Assembly (NCBI RefSeq): GCF_001553855.1
Contig: NZ_LQWV01000038.1
Location: 1-64,000 of the forward strand
Reading direction: 5' to 3'
DNA: 64,000 nucleotides
Origin: Streptococcus gordonii
GTDB lineage: Bacteria > Bacillota > Bacilli > Lactobacillales > Streptococcaceae
Position numbers and translations under genes: made by a program
The notes under the pieces: generated by a model
Seen by the model: the letters and a program-made list of their open reading frames with translations, nothing else
Database searches by the model: none
Told to the model about the DNA's origin: nothing
Shown: positions 19,281 to 28,500 of the stretch, piece by piece
How the letters are laid out: each line of letters begins with the position of its first letter
How positions within the stretch are numbered: the first letter of the stretch is position 1

Positions 19281-19318
19281 AAAAAAGCTTTGGAAAATTA
19301 GATTCCCAAAGCTTTTTT
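19281..19318. terminator. Bidirectional terminator between helicase and pgdA
   Basis: AAAAAAGCTTTGG (19281-19293) pairs with CCAAAGCTTTTTT (19306-19318), giving T runs on both strands between convergent genes. Confidence 0.88.
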
Positions 19319-19397
19319 AATTAATTATCAAGTTTGCAAGCAGAAGCCACTCCTTCTTCTTTAAACAAGGAGAGATACAGATCCATAAGGTGGAGCA

Positions 19398-20795
19398 TTA
19401 ATTTCTACTGTAATAAAGTCGATGTGGCTCTAATTGACCCTCTAGCAACTCATCGACTGTCACCAAAGTGTAACCATTATTTTGCAGATACTGGATGACA
19501 CTCGGAAGGGCATCAATACTGGTCTGATGTATATCATGCATGAGGATGATAGAGCCTGGTTGGGTCTTGGCAACCTCCTGCATAATGGCTTTAGTATTGC
19601 GTGTCTTCCAATCTAGACTATCCACATTCCACATGATAAAGGATTGGTCAATCGCATTTTGAATCGTAGAATTAATAGCTCCATAAGGTGGTCTCGTAAT
19701 CGTTGGCTTAATTCCTACAACATTATATATAGCCGTCTGGGTATCAAAAATTTCTTTTTTGACTGTTTCTATAGGCAGTTTAGTTAAAACAGGATGATCC
19801 CATGTATGTATTCCAATTTGATGACCTTCATTTTTTACTCTCTTGACAATGTCAGGATTGCTTACTACATTTTGACCTAGCATAAAGAAAGTAGCCTTAA
19901 CACCGTATTTCTTTAGGATATCCAACGCTTGTGGTGTTGTTTTAGCATCCGGTCCATCATCAAAAGTCAGAGCAACCATTTTCTCATGTCTTTTAGATTC
20001 ATAGTTCTGATATGCTTCCAAGTCCGCTCCTTTAAGATAAGAAGGGTTGATTTGATTATAAAGGCTGGATAAAGGGACTTCTATACTAGTCAAGCCTTGA
20101 ATTTCCCTAGGTAAGCTAATAGAAAAATGACTATTCTCATACCGGAAATTCCACTGGCTTAAGTCACTCGAGGACATATTGTTAAGAACTTCTGTCTGAG
20201 CCGTCTCATCTATCTGTCTAAAGGTGAGTTGGCTAGAGATTTCACTTAGGAGGACTTCTTTTGCAACTTCTGCATCCTGAAAGACCTTATCTAAGGTGAA
20301 ACGATTGCCATCTGAACCTAGATAGCTCCAAGCTATTTGACGAGTTTCAGCAGGACTAATTTTCCTGTTTTTAGCTTGATAGTCCTTTCGATGAACCAAA
20401 ACTTCTTTTACATCAGTTAGACTGGTATCTTTTTCTTCTGAATAATAGAAAGTCAATTGATCAATCTTACTATCTTTTTTATGGTCATTCTTGATGGTTT
20501 GACTGTCAGCATCCATCATTTCTTTGACGGTCGTATTGACTTGACCATCTCTCAATGGATAGAAAGTTTCAATATAGTGGCTCCCCTCTTGTCTACTCTT
20601 CTTTTCAGTGTTTGAAGAATAATTTTTCTCTTCCTTGGAAATTAAGGCTTCAATCTTCTCTTGGTATTCCTTGTCTTGAAAATATGAGTAAATTCTCTTA
20701 ACTCCAAAAAAGAGGGCAAGAACCACTGTAAAACTAAGCAAGCTAAAGAAAAGCAGTTTCTTTATATTAATTCTTTTTTTATTATGTTTTCTCAT
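19398..20795 (-). CDS. pgdA: Peptidoglycan N-acetylglucosamine deacetylase
   Basis: Removes acetyl groups from GlcNAc in peptidoglycan, giving lysozyme resistance. 465 residues, essentially the length of pneumococcal PgdA. An N-terminal basic stretch and one membrane anchor (about 14-33) precede an extracellular linker domain and the C-terminal NodB domain: LTFDDGPD (catalytic and metal Asp), GIHTWDHPVL (metal His pair), RPPYGA and the late LMHDIH block. Single-gene unit with a bidirectional terminator downstream. Confidence 0.95.
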   Translation of the reverse strand: MRKHNKKRINIKKLLFFSLLSFTVVLALFFGVKRIYSYFQDKEYQEKIEALISKEEKNYSSNTEKKSRQEGSHYIETFYPLRDGQVNTTVKEMMDADSQTIKNDHKKDSKIDQLTFYYSEEKDTSLTDVKEVLVHRKDYQAKNRKISPAETRQIAWSYLGSDGNRFTLDKVFQDAEVAKEVLLSEISSQLTFRQIDETAQTEVLNNMSSSDLSQWNFRYENSHFSISLPREIQGLTSIEVPLSSLYNQINPSYLKGADLEAYQNYESKRHEKMVALTFDDGPDAKTTPQALDILKKYGVKATFFMLGQNVVSNPDIVKRVKNEGHQIGIHTWDHPVLTKLPIETVKKEIFDTQTAIYNVVGIKPTITRPPYGAINSTIQNAIDQSFIMWNVDSLDWKTRNTKAIMQEVAKTQPGSIILMHDIHQTSIDALPSVIQYLQNNGYTLVTVDELLEGQLEPHRLYYSRN

Positions 20796-20897
20796 AAACC
20801 TATCCTATCTCTGTATCTCATTCCTAGAGTGTATTATCTATTATAACCCATCAAGCTACAAATTTATATTAAAATTTTTTTAAAAAATAAATATTAG

Positions 20898-20930
20898 AAA
20901 AACAGCAGGTTGTTTAACCTGCTGTTTTTT
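20898..20930 (-). terminator. Terminator after the alpha/beta hydrolase gene
   Basis: AACAGCAGGTT and AACCTGCTGTT arms around GTTT (20901-20926), with an A run before and a T run after, so it can act on both strands. It lies about 30 nt beyond the minus-strand gene ending at 20962. Confidence 0.85.
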
Positions 20931-20961
20931 ATTAGATCTTCCTAGATATCCTTTCCAAAAC

Positions 20962-21894
20962 TTACTTCAAAAATTTTCTTATTTCCTTAGTAAGCTCATC
21001 AGGAATATAACTATGAATATAGTGCGGAACATCAAAACTCTTTAGCTGAACATTTTTATGATCTTTAGCAAAGTCTTTCGACATATCTTGCCAGTCTTTT
21101 CTAGCAAAACCTGTCCCTTGACCATTGGATACAAATAGTAAATAAGGAATGGCAGGGACTTTGTCTTGCTTTACAAGTTTTGCATTACTTTTTACTTCTT
21201 CTGCTTCCTTTATTACGGCATTAGACAAGGGATATCGATAGAATAAAGCTTTATAAATTGACTTTTCCTTTGGATTCAAAGAACCATTAGACAGGGAACG
21301 GATCTCTTTATCGGGAGAATAAAACCAGCGACTCAGGCCCAAGTTAGCAGCAAATTGCAAAGTCTTATATAGAAGCCGATTGGCTCTATACTTATCGAAT
21401 GCTTGAGGAAGGGACATATCTAAACCAATAATCGCTTCAACTTCCTTAGGGTAAGAAGCAGACCAATGCATAGCTTCTAATCCCGACATAGAATGCGGAA
21501 GGAGAACATATGGCCCTTTGACATCAGCCTTCTGTAAAGCTTTCCTTGTTTGACTTAGAATAGTATCCAAATCACGATGATTAGACCAATCATCGCTAAA
21601 GCCATATCCAAACTTCTCTACCACAACTACTCGATAGTCCTTTACAAGTTTGGAATACAGGGATTTGAAATCAAGAATAGGTGAACTTGTCCCACTACCC
21701 GAGAGAAAGACCAGTGTTTTCGGTCCATTTCCAGCCACATAGACACTCATTCGCTTTCCGTCTACCTCTACTCGCTGACCGATACTAGAGGTGAGGAACT
21801 TTTTCTCTTTGTTCAGACTATATTGATGGTATAAAAACGCAAGAACTAGAATGAATAGAAGTAAGCTTGAAAGATATTTTAGAAACTTTAGCAT
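20962..21894 (-). CDS. Membrane-anchored alpha/beta hydrolase
   Basis: 310 residues with an N-terminal hydrophobic anchor (about 4-22). Hydrolase features: LVFLSGSGTSSP oxyanion region (about 65-76), nucleophile elbow PHSMSG (S-x-S-x-G type, H-S-M-S-G), GLDMSLP acid strand, and a late catalytic His in SFDVPHYIHSY. Substrate unknown. It is 16 nt downstream of the M42 peptidase gene on the same strand. Confidence 0.82.
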   Translation of the reverse strand: MLKFLKYLSSLLLFILVLAFLYHQYSLNKEKKFLTSSIGQRVEVDGKRMSVYVAGNGPKTLVFLSGSGTSSPILDFKSLYSKLVKDYRVVVVEKFGYGFSDDWSNHRDLDTILSQTRKALQKADVKGPYVLLPHSMSGLEAMHWSASYPKEVEAIIGLDMSLPQAFDKYRANRLLYKTLQFAANLGLSRWFYSPDKEIRSLSNGSLNPKEKSIYKALFYRYPLSNAVIKEAEEVKSNAKLVKQDKVPAIPYLLFVSNGQGTGFARKDWQDMSKDFAKDHKNVQLKSFDVPHYIHSYIPDELTKEIRKFLK

Positions 21895-21910
21895 AGAACT
21901 CTGCTTTTGC

Positions 21911-22948
21911 CTATCTTACTAACTCGCTTTTCAAATAAGCATCGACCATGCGCTCTGTCGCTTCAACCGAGTCAATATGAGTCCGCTCATAAGAGTGGCT
22001 GGATTCGATACCTGCACCTAGCAGGGCATGCTTGACTTCTGCTCCTGCACTCATGGCTGCAGAGGCGTCTGACCCGTAAAATGGATAGATGTCCAGTTTA
22101 TAAGGAATGTCCTGCTCCTTGGCCAAATTTACCAAATGCTGGCGGAAGCCATAATGATAAGGTCCTGATGCATCCTTGACACAGATAGAAACCGTATACT
22201 CATCTGTCTGCTGGTCGTCACCCATAGCCCCCATATCAACCGCCAAATACTCTACCGCTTGCTCCGGCAGGCTGGAGTTAGCCCCATGACCAACCTCTTC
22301 AAAGACACTGAAAGCAAAATGAGTTGTCACCGGCAGCTGAATATTTTCCTCCTTATAAACGCGCAAAAGATTGAGCAAAATAGCTGCGCTGACCTTGTCA
22401 TCCAGAAAGCGAGACTTGATAAAGCCTGACTCAGTAACTGTGGTACGAGGATCAAAAGAAATAAAATCACCAACTTCGATTCCTAAATCTCGCGTTTCTT
22501 TCTCACTTGTCACCTTTTCATCCAAACGGACTTCCATATTGTCCTGAGTACGCTCAACCGTTCCAGCATCCTTGTAGACATGACAAGAAGTCTGGTGAAC
22601 CAAAATAGTCCCACTGATAGTCTTACCGCTACTTGCCACATGAACTAGACAGTTTTCTCCTTCAATCATGTTCCAAGGGAAACCGCCAATCCGATCCAGC
22701 TTAAGACGACCATCAGACTTAATAGCCCGAACAATAGCCCCCAGTGTATCCACATGAGCAGTCACTACCCGATGCTGGGCATCATTTTCACCCTTAACTA
22801 CAACATGGACGCCACCTTTATTTGTCCGGACAGGCTCATAACCTAATCCTTCCAACGTTTGTACCAGATAGTCAGCCACCTCAGCCGTAAAGCCTGTTGG
22901 GGAAGGAATCGCCGTTAATTCTTGTAAATATTGAACAGTTTGATTCAT
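21911..22948 (-). CDS. M42 family glutamyl aminopeptidase-like metallopeptidase
   Basis: 345 residues from ATG 22948 (GAGGAGAT upstream). Two-metal peptidase motifs: TAHVDTLGAIV (first His/Asp), SRFLDDKVS (bridging Asp), VFEEVGHGA (Glu pair), VDMGAMGDD, and GIESSHSYERTHIDS (late His). Related to PepA/FrvX/TET aminopeptidases, which form dodecamers and trim peptides. Exact specificity is not determinable. Confidence 0.9.
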   Translation of the reverse strand: MNQTVQYLQELTAIPSPTGFTAEVADYLVQTLEGLGYEPVRTNKGGVHVVVKGENDAQHRVVTAHVDTLGAIVRAIKSDGRLKLDRIGGFPWNMIEGENCLVHVASSGKTISGTILVHQTSCHVYKDAGTVERTQDNMEVRLDEKVTSEKETRDLGIEVGDFISFDPRTTVTESGFIKSRFLDDKVSAAILLNLLRVYKEENIQLPVTTHFAFSVFEEVGHGANSSLPEQAVEYLAVDMGAMGDDQQTDEYTVSICVKDASGPYHYGFRQHLVNLAKEQDIPYKLDIYPFYGSDASAAMSAGAEVKHALLGAGIESSHSYERTHIDSVEATERMVDAYLKSELVR

Positions 22949-22989
22949 TTTAATCTCCTCATATTTTTTTATCATTATAGCACAAAAAT

Positions 22990-23023
22990 AGCTTTTACAG
23001 ATGGGGTTATCAGTGTAAAAGCT
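22990..23023 (-). terminator. Terminator of the TetR-ABC operon
   Basis: AGCTTTTACA (22990-22999) and TGTAAAAGCT (23014-23023) form a perfect 10-bp stem followed on the minus strand by ATTTTTG, 13 nt after the permease stop. Confidence 0.7.
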
Positions 23024-23035
23024 AGATTATTTATA

Positions 23036-24181
23036 TTATTCAGCTAGCATGACTTCTTTTAAGGTCAAGCCTTCAATAGTTTTGACATAGTAGGCAAAGA
23101 GAAGTTCATATAAGATCACAAATGCGAAGAAGGAGATTAAGCAAAGCTGAACATCAAATGAGTAGTCGGGGACCCCCTTAGCATCTTTTACAATAACTTT
23201 AAGGAGTAACTTCATAAGACCATACTGATATACCGTCCCTAAGATAAAACCCAGATAAGCCACCAGACGATAACGAGCAAAAATAACGAGACTACATTCT
23301 TTTTTGCTATAGCCAAAGGCTTTCATGAGAGCCAGACTGGCTTTGTTTTCTTGGACGACAGTTCCTAGACAAAGGAGCAAAATCGAAAGTGACAAAAGAA
23401 TGCCTATTCCCATCATCATAACTTGAATGGTACCATCTATAAAGTCTTTCATTCCTAGGGAAAGCTGCATCATGGCTGCAAAAGAAAATGCTGCAAAGAC
23501 GACAAAGAAAATCAATAATTTCCTTTTATAAAAATGAACAGCCCCCAACTCTTTCAAAAAAGGTTTATTTGCTTTAGTCGTGCGATGTTTTTGCTTTACT
23601 TGTGCCAACTCTAATCTCTTCAGCAAATAAAGGCTTGGCTGCTTCAATTTTATCAAAGCATAGCCAATTCCTAAGAAGGCAAATAGAAAAAACGGCAAGA
23701 TGACCAAAGCGAGGAACAATTGCCAATGAAAATGAATTTCAATGTTATGCAAGAGACCTTTTTGATTGCGCAAATCATAAAAGTCCTTCATAAAGAAGAA
23801 TGATGAAGCAAACCCAAGCAAGGCTCCTATAAAAACTGAACAACTAAAAATCCAGAAATGCTTGGCTAATTCAAAATTTTGATAGCCCAAGGCTTTTAGA
23901 ATCCCTAACTCTTCCTTATGATCATCAATAAACTGCTTGATATAAAAGAATAAGAGAAGAACAGCTAAGAGAGAAAGCACTCCTCCACTAACCAAGGAGA
24001 CAAATTTAGCAATGAGAACTTGAGCATCGTAATAAGCCTTGGCCGGTAGAGATAATGTCTCAACCTCAATAGATTGAAGATCAAGGTAAAAATTGACAAA
24101 TAAAGTCGAGACCAAAACTGCACAAAAGCTGATAATGGAGACAACAGATAATTTCCGTAAATCTTTGAGACTGATTACCAT
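23036..24181 (-). CDS. FtsX-like ABC transporter permease
   Basis: 381 residues with eight predicted membrane segments in two FtsX-like modules. Each module carries the conserved coupling region: KEELGILKALGYQNFELAKHF in the first and KASLALMKAFGYSKKE in the second. No large extracellular MacB domain is seen. It is encoded after its ATPase and a TetR regulator, so it is likely a regulated exporter, for example of a peptide or lipid. The substrate is unknown. Confidence 0.87.
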   Translation of the reverse strand: MVISLKDLRKLSVVSIISFCAVLVSTLFVNFYLDLQSIEVETLSLPAKAYYDAQVLIAKFVSLVSGGVLSLLAVLLLFFYIKQFIDDHKEELGILKALGYQNFELAKHFWIFSCSVFIGALLGFASSFFFMKDFYDLRNQKGLLHNIEIHFHWQLFLALVILPFFLFAFLGIGYALIKLKQPSLYLLKRLELAQVKQKHRTTKANKPFLKELGAVHFYKRKLLIFFVVFAAFSFAAMMQLSLGMKDFIDGTIQVMMMGIGILLSLSILLLCLGTVVQENKASLALMKAFGYSKKECSLVIFARYRLVAYLGFILGTVYQYGLMKLLLKVIVKDAKGVPDYSFDVQLCLISFFAFVILYELLFAYYVKTIEGLTLKEVMLAE

Positions 24182-24184
24182 AAT

Positions 24185-24865
24185 CTACCACCCAATCTCT
24201 TCTACGCTCTTTGGCTCTTCATTGATCGTAATGTCCTGAATTTGCCCGCTATTCACCCTCACCACAGTATTTGCCAGCTTGGCAATATGCTCATTATGAG
24301 TGACCATCACTAAGGTAAATCCAAGCTCTTTTTTCATTTGAGCAATGTAGGATAGAATCTGGCGGCCTGTCGCCTCATCGAGAGCTCCTGTAGGCTCATC
24401 AAGGAAAAGTACCTTGGGCTTCTTGGCCAAGGCTCTAGCAATCGCTATCCGCTGTTGCTCACCACCCGATAGCTCACTAGGGTATTGATGGAGTTTTTCT
24501 TTTAAACCCATTGCGTCAATAATTGGGAGGTAATCTTTATTCTTTGCAAGATGAGCTCCCATTTTAACGTTCTGCTCTACCGTCAACTCTTGTAATAAAT
24601 AATATTGCTGGAATATAAAAGCGATGTGATCCTTGCGAAACTTTGTCAGCTTGCTTTCGTTCAAAGACGCAATATTTTCCCCATCATATAAAACTTCACC
24701 CTGATCTGGTTTTTCAAGGCCTGAAAGAATGTTTAGCAAAGTCGACTTACCCGATCCAGAAGCACCCAAAATCACTAAATAATCTTGCTCTTCAATCCCT
24801 AAGTCGACACCTTTTAAAACCTCATTGGCTCCGTAGGACTTTCTTACTCCCTTTAGTTCAATCAT
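24185..24865 (-). CDS. ABC transporter ATP-binding protein (MacB/LolD-type)
   Basis: 226 residues. Walker [15 protein letters not shown]-loop FIFQQYYLL, signature LSGGEQQR, Walker [14 protein letters not shown]-loop VTHNEHIA: a fully canonical ATPase of the MacB/LolD/YvcR class. RBS AGGAGGAAATC before ATG. It overlaps the TetR gene by eight bases and pairs with the FtsX-like permease downstream. Confidence 0.93.
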   Translation of the reverse strand: MIELKGVRKSYGANEVLKGVDLGIEEQDYLVILGASGSGKSTLLNILSGLEKPDQGEVLYDGENIASLNESKLTKFRKDHIAFIFQQYYLLQELTVEQNVKMGAHLAKNKDYLPIIDAMGLKEKLHQYPSELSGGEQQRIAIARALAKKPKVLFLDEPTGALDEATGRQILSYIAQMKKELGFTLVMVTHNEHIAKLANTVVRVNSGQIQDITINEEPKSVEEIGW

Positions 24866-25439
24866 GATTTCCTCCTATTAGTTCCTTTATAAGTGCTGTG
24901 AATACTTGTGTCAGCATGGCTGTTAGTTCTGCTGGTGAAAAGCGATAGATTCCTGCAGCAGTCATACTGGCAATTCCATGCGAATAAATAAATAGATGCT
25001 GATAAAGTTGCTCAGATAGCTGTCTTGAAAGTCCATATTCCTCTTGAATGGACAAAATCATTTTTTCATAACTGTAATCTTTGATTGGTAAGAACTCAGA
25101 AAATTGATGAATAGCACGTTCAGACTCATTCATAAAGATCAGTTGAAAAAGCTGGGGCTCCTCAGCAGCAAAACGGATATAAGCAATCCCTACAGCCCGA
25201 AAGGCTTTTTCTTCCTGCAAAGCAACTTCAACTTGTCTGACAAAGGTTTCCTCAGCAGCAATAACAATGGCCTTGTTAAGCTCTTCCATGCTATCAAAGA
25301 GGCCAAAAATGACCTTAGGTGAAGACTTCAATCTAGCAGCAACAGCGCGTGCTGTGACAGCTGACTTTCCCTCTTCTCGAACAAGATCTAAGCAAGCTTC
25401 AATGATTTCTTCTTTGGTGAATTTGTTTTTTGGAGGCAT
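24858..25439 (-). CDS. TetR/AcrR family transcriptional regulator
   Basis: 193 residues. N-terminal helix-turn-helix (FTKEEIIEACLDLVREEGKSAVTARAVAARLKSS, HTH core about 27-46) and an all-helical ligand domain with a FxQLIFMNESERAI-like region. It is first in the operon with the ABC transporter and is preceded by a strong palindrome, so autoregulation and effector-induced export are likely. The ligand is unknown. Confidence 0.9.
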   Translation of the reverse strand: MPPKNKFTKEEIIEACLDLVREEGKSAVTARAVAARLKSSPKVIFGLFDSMEELNKAIVIAAEETFVRQVEVALQEEKAFRAVGIAYIRFAAEEPQLFQLIFMNESERAIHQFSEFLPIKDYSYEKMILSIQEEYGLSRQLSEQLYQHLFIYSHGIASMTAAGIYRFSPAELTAMLTQVFTALIKELIGGNHD

Positions 25440-25459
25440 AACATTCCTTTCTGATACAT

Positions 25460-25478
25460 TTGTTGCGCAACAATTGTT
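25460..25478. promoter_or_regulatory. Palindromic operator candidate of the TetR regulator
   Basis: TTGTTGCGCAACAA (25460-25473) is a perfect palindrome, overlapping a second, AACAATTGTT (25469-25478). It lies 20 bp before the TetR start codon. TetR proteins typically bind such inverted repeats upstream of their own gene. Confidence 0.6.
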
Positions 25479-25532
25479 TCTTTAAAATATTTAACCATAT
25501 CCTAATTCAAAAATCAAGGAAAATGTAAAAAA

Positions 25533-25562
25533 AATACTAGCTAAGTTTCCTTAGCTAGTATT
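25533..25562 (-). terminator. Terminator of the M26 metalloprotease gene
   Basis: AATACTAGCTAAG (25533-25545) and CTTAGCTAGTATT (25550-25562), a 13-bp stem with a four-base loop, followed by eight T on the minus strand. Confidence 0.9.
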
Positions 25563-25569
25563 AAAATGA

Positions 25570-28500
25570 TTACTTATTAAAGATTGATTGTCTGAAGTCG
25601 TCTGTCTCACGAAGATAAGCATTATATATCTTCTTCTTGAGCAGGTTGACCCAGCTAGCTTCGACACGGCTGGTAGCATTGGTAATGTTGCGCACATCCT
25701 CTGCTACGGCTGCGTCCATTAGCTTTTGCATCTCTTCATAAGAACGAATGGTTACTTTCTTGGTACTGCTTGGATTTTTTAGCTCGTACTCAATGGTGAT
25801 TGGTTTGAGCTTGGTCAGCTGATCAATCCGCTCTTGGTACATAGCCTTCTTGAAGGATGCCCAAGAATCGTATTCACCCTTGAATACATTTTCCAAGACT
25901 TTCTGGTCAGTTACGAGACCAACATCTCTTCCGGACCATCCGTCCCACGTTTTCTTACCTTCATCAAAGGCTTCCTTAGAGTACTTACCAGAAACATAAG
26001 GGATAAATCCTTCATGGTAGCCCTTAGCCGCTAGCAACTCATAGGCCGTGCGACGGAACATGACGTCACCCGGCGCTCCATTTGGATTGCTCAAGGCTGA
26101 GTAGATTGGTGAGAAGAGGCTGAGACTGAGGTAGCCATTTCGACCGTATTTCCCACTATCCTTGTTCTCCCGACGAGTGATCACATCATTTTCAATCAGA
26201 GAGTTAAAGGTCTTCAGCTGCTTGATTTCTTCAGCAGTAAAGCTTCGCGTCTGGTTACCAGCGTGAGTCTCCTTACCATACTTATCTGTAATATAGTAAT
26301 TCTCCATCTTCCTGAACCACTGAAGCTTAGCATCATCGCTCTGCTTCAGCATAGAGCTACCTTCTAGATAATCTAGGGTGTAAATCATGTCAAACATACC
26401 ATGGACATAGTGTTGCAGGTCTGCTTCATTTTGAACGCGTTCCTTGAAGTTATATGTGTGTAGACGCGTCTTAGAGTCTTTGTCCACCTTGAAGAGGGTA
26501 TTGAGCGTAATGGTAGCTTCATCTGCACTTGGAGTGGACTGCAAGAGTCCACGAGCATAGAGTTCCGCACCCAGACCTTCGCGGCGGCCATTGCCCTCAA
26601 AGTAGATACCACCGTCAGAATTATGGGTCATCTCATGCGTATAGACAGAGTTTCCATAGTCTTCTAACAAGCGAGCAGCATCAAAGTGAGTTACACTTCC
26701 TGTAGCATAGGCATTGTAGCCCTTGCTTGGGTACCACTTACCAGCTGGTCCGAAGAACTCCTGCATAGCCAGTGATTTTTTGTCATTAGCTGGAGCCCAA
26801 TATCTTTTACCATCCTTGTCAACCAATGAGAATCCATCGTAAACCAGAACAGAACGGAAGAGCTTGTCCTTGCTTTCATCGCTTAAAATCTTATACCAGA
26901 AGTCATAGTGATCACGCTGGTATTCAGCAGTTTTTCTCACTCGGTCTTCGACATATTCAGCTAACTCTGCGTCTGAGCGCACCCTGCCATTGGCATCAAG
27001 TCGGTAGCGATCATAAGCTCCCATAGAGAGGGTAGACATATTAGAGATAGCATAGACACCCTTCTCAGTCATGGTCAAGAGTGGCAGGAGCATGCCCTTG
27101 TGTTCCCAGTTATCAGCAGTAATCTTGTCGTAAACGCCGACAGAGTACTTGCTCTTGCCCTCGGCTGCGTCCTGAAGCTGTCTAGCCTCTGCCACATCCG
27201 ACTTAGCCTCAACGATGTAGGCTTTTGTATTGGTCTTGAGCCATTCATTATTGGTCTTGTATGGCAGGAAGAGTTGACGATAGCCTTCAAGATAATTGAA
27301 GAGCCCACGCTTACCAGTCGCTTCAGAGAGAGAATTATCATACGCTGTATAGTTGTTCTTGGCCTTGAGATTCTCTAGCCCTGATTTTCCTAAAGCAATG
27401 ATTGTATCAAGAACCGAAACGTCATTCTTACCATAGAAATCCATCTTGTAAGCCGACAAATCCTTGACATTGATATTGTCATAGTTGATATTATACCAAC
27501 GGTTGAGATAAGTCAGACCCAGCAGGAAGGCTTCCTTATTGGCTGTAATCTTCTGGGCTACATAGTCAGCCACGACATTGCCTTCAGTATTGATGGACTT
27601 GTCCATAGCCAGAACCTTGCGTAACTCTTCTGACAGCTTGGTTTTGACTTGGTCAAAGGCTGTATCCAGATAGAGATCATCCAGAGAAGTGTCAGCATTC
27701 ACGCCTAAAACAGTTCGCATAGTTGGTGAGTCAAGGACAACCTTATTCAACTCTGGCAGCACTTGATTAAGAACTCTGCTGTAGTCTGATAGGAAGGCTT
27801 CTGGAGTATAAAGTAGATCTAAGTCATTTACATTGTACTCTGAAATGGCCTTATGTTTGAAATCTCCCTTATAGGTCAGATCCAGGTATTCAACCGTATT
27901 ATCCTCAAAGTGCAACATCAAACGATTAATTCCGGTCTTATTGCTATTGATATCAGTGATAATCTGGTCACCCTTCATCGGAACAACATCCAGCAAGTAC
28001 TCTGTATTGAGCTTGTGATTATCTGGAAGTTTATTTCCATAAGCAACGATGCTCTCCTTATTGTAGAATGGAAGGAGCTTTTCCATGTTAGCATAAGCTA
28101 TCAGACGGTCTTCTCGAGCATTCTTTTCCTGGGTGTAGTCGACAGAATAAAGGTTGAGATTCGTGTCTTCTAGCGTGGTCGTAATGTCTAGGCTAGCCAG
28201 CTTCTCTTCTGCCTCGTTCAGAGTCAGTGTTGAAGTGACAAACTTGTCATTTTCCAGCGTTTTATTTCCTTCAACGGCATAAGCTTCTGTGATACGGTTG
28301 TTCTCATATCCTTGATCGCCAGAAATACTGTAAACATTTGTACCACTGACATTGCTGATGACATTATCAATCAAGCCATTAAAGTAATTGGAACCTACTA
28401 CCCCACCAATCTGACCGTTCTTAGAAGAATTTTGGATCTTTCCAGTTACATAAGAACGGCTAATGCGGGCATTGTTTTCTAAACGGCCAACCAGACCGCC

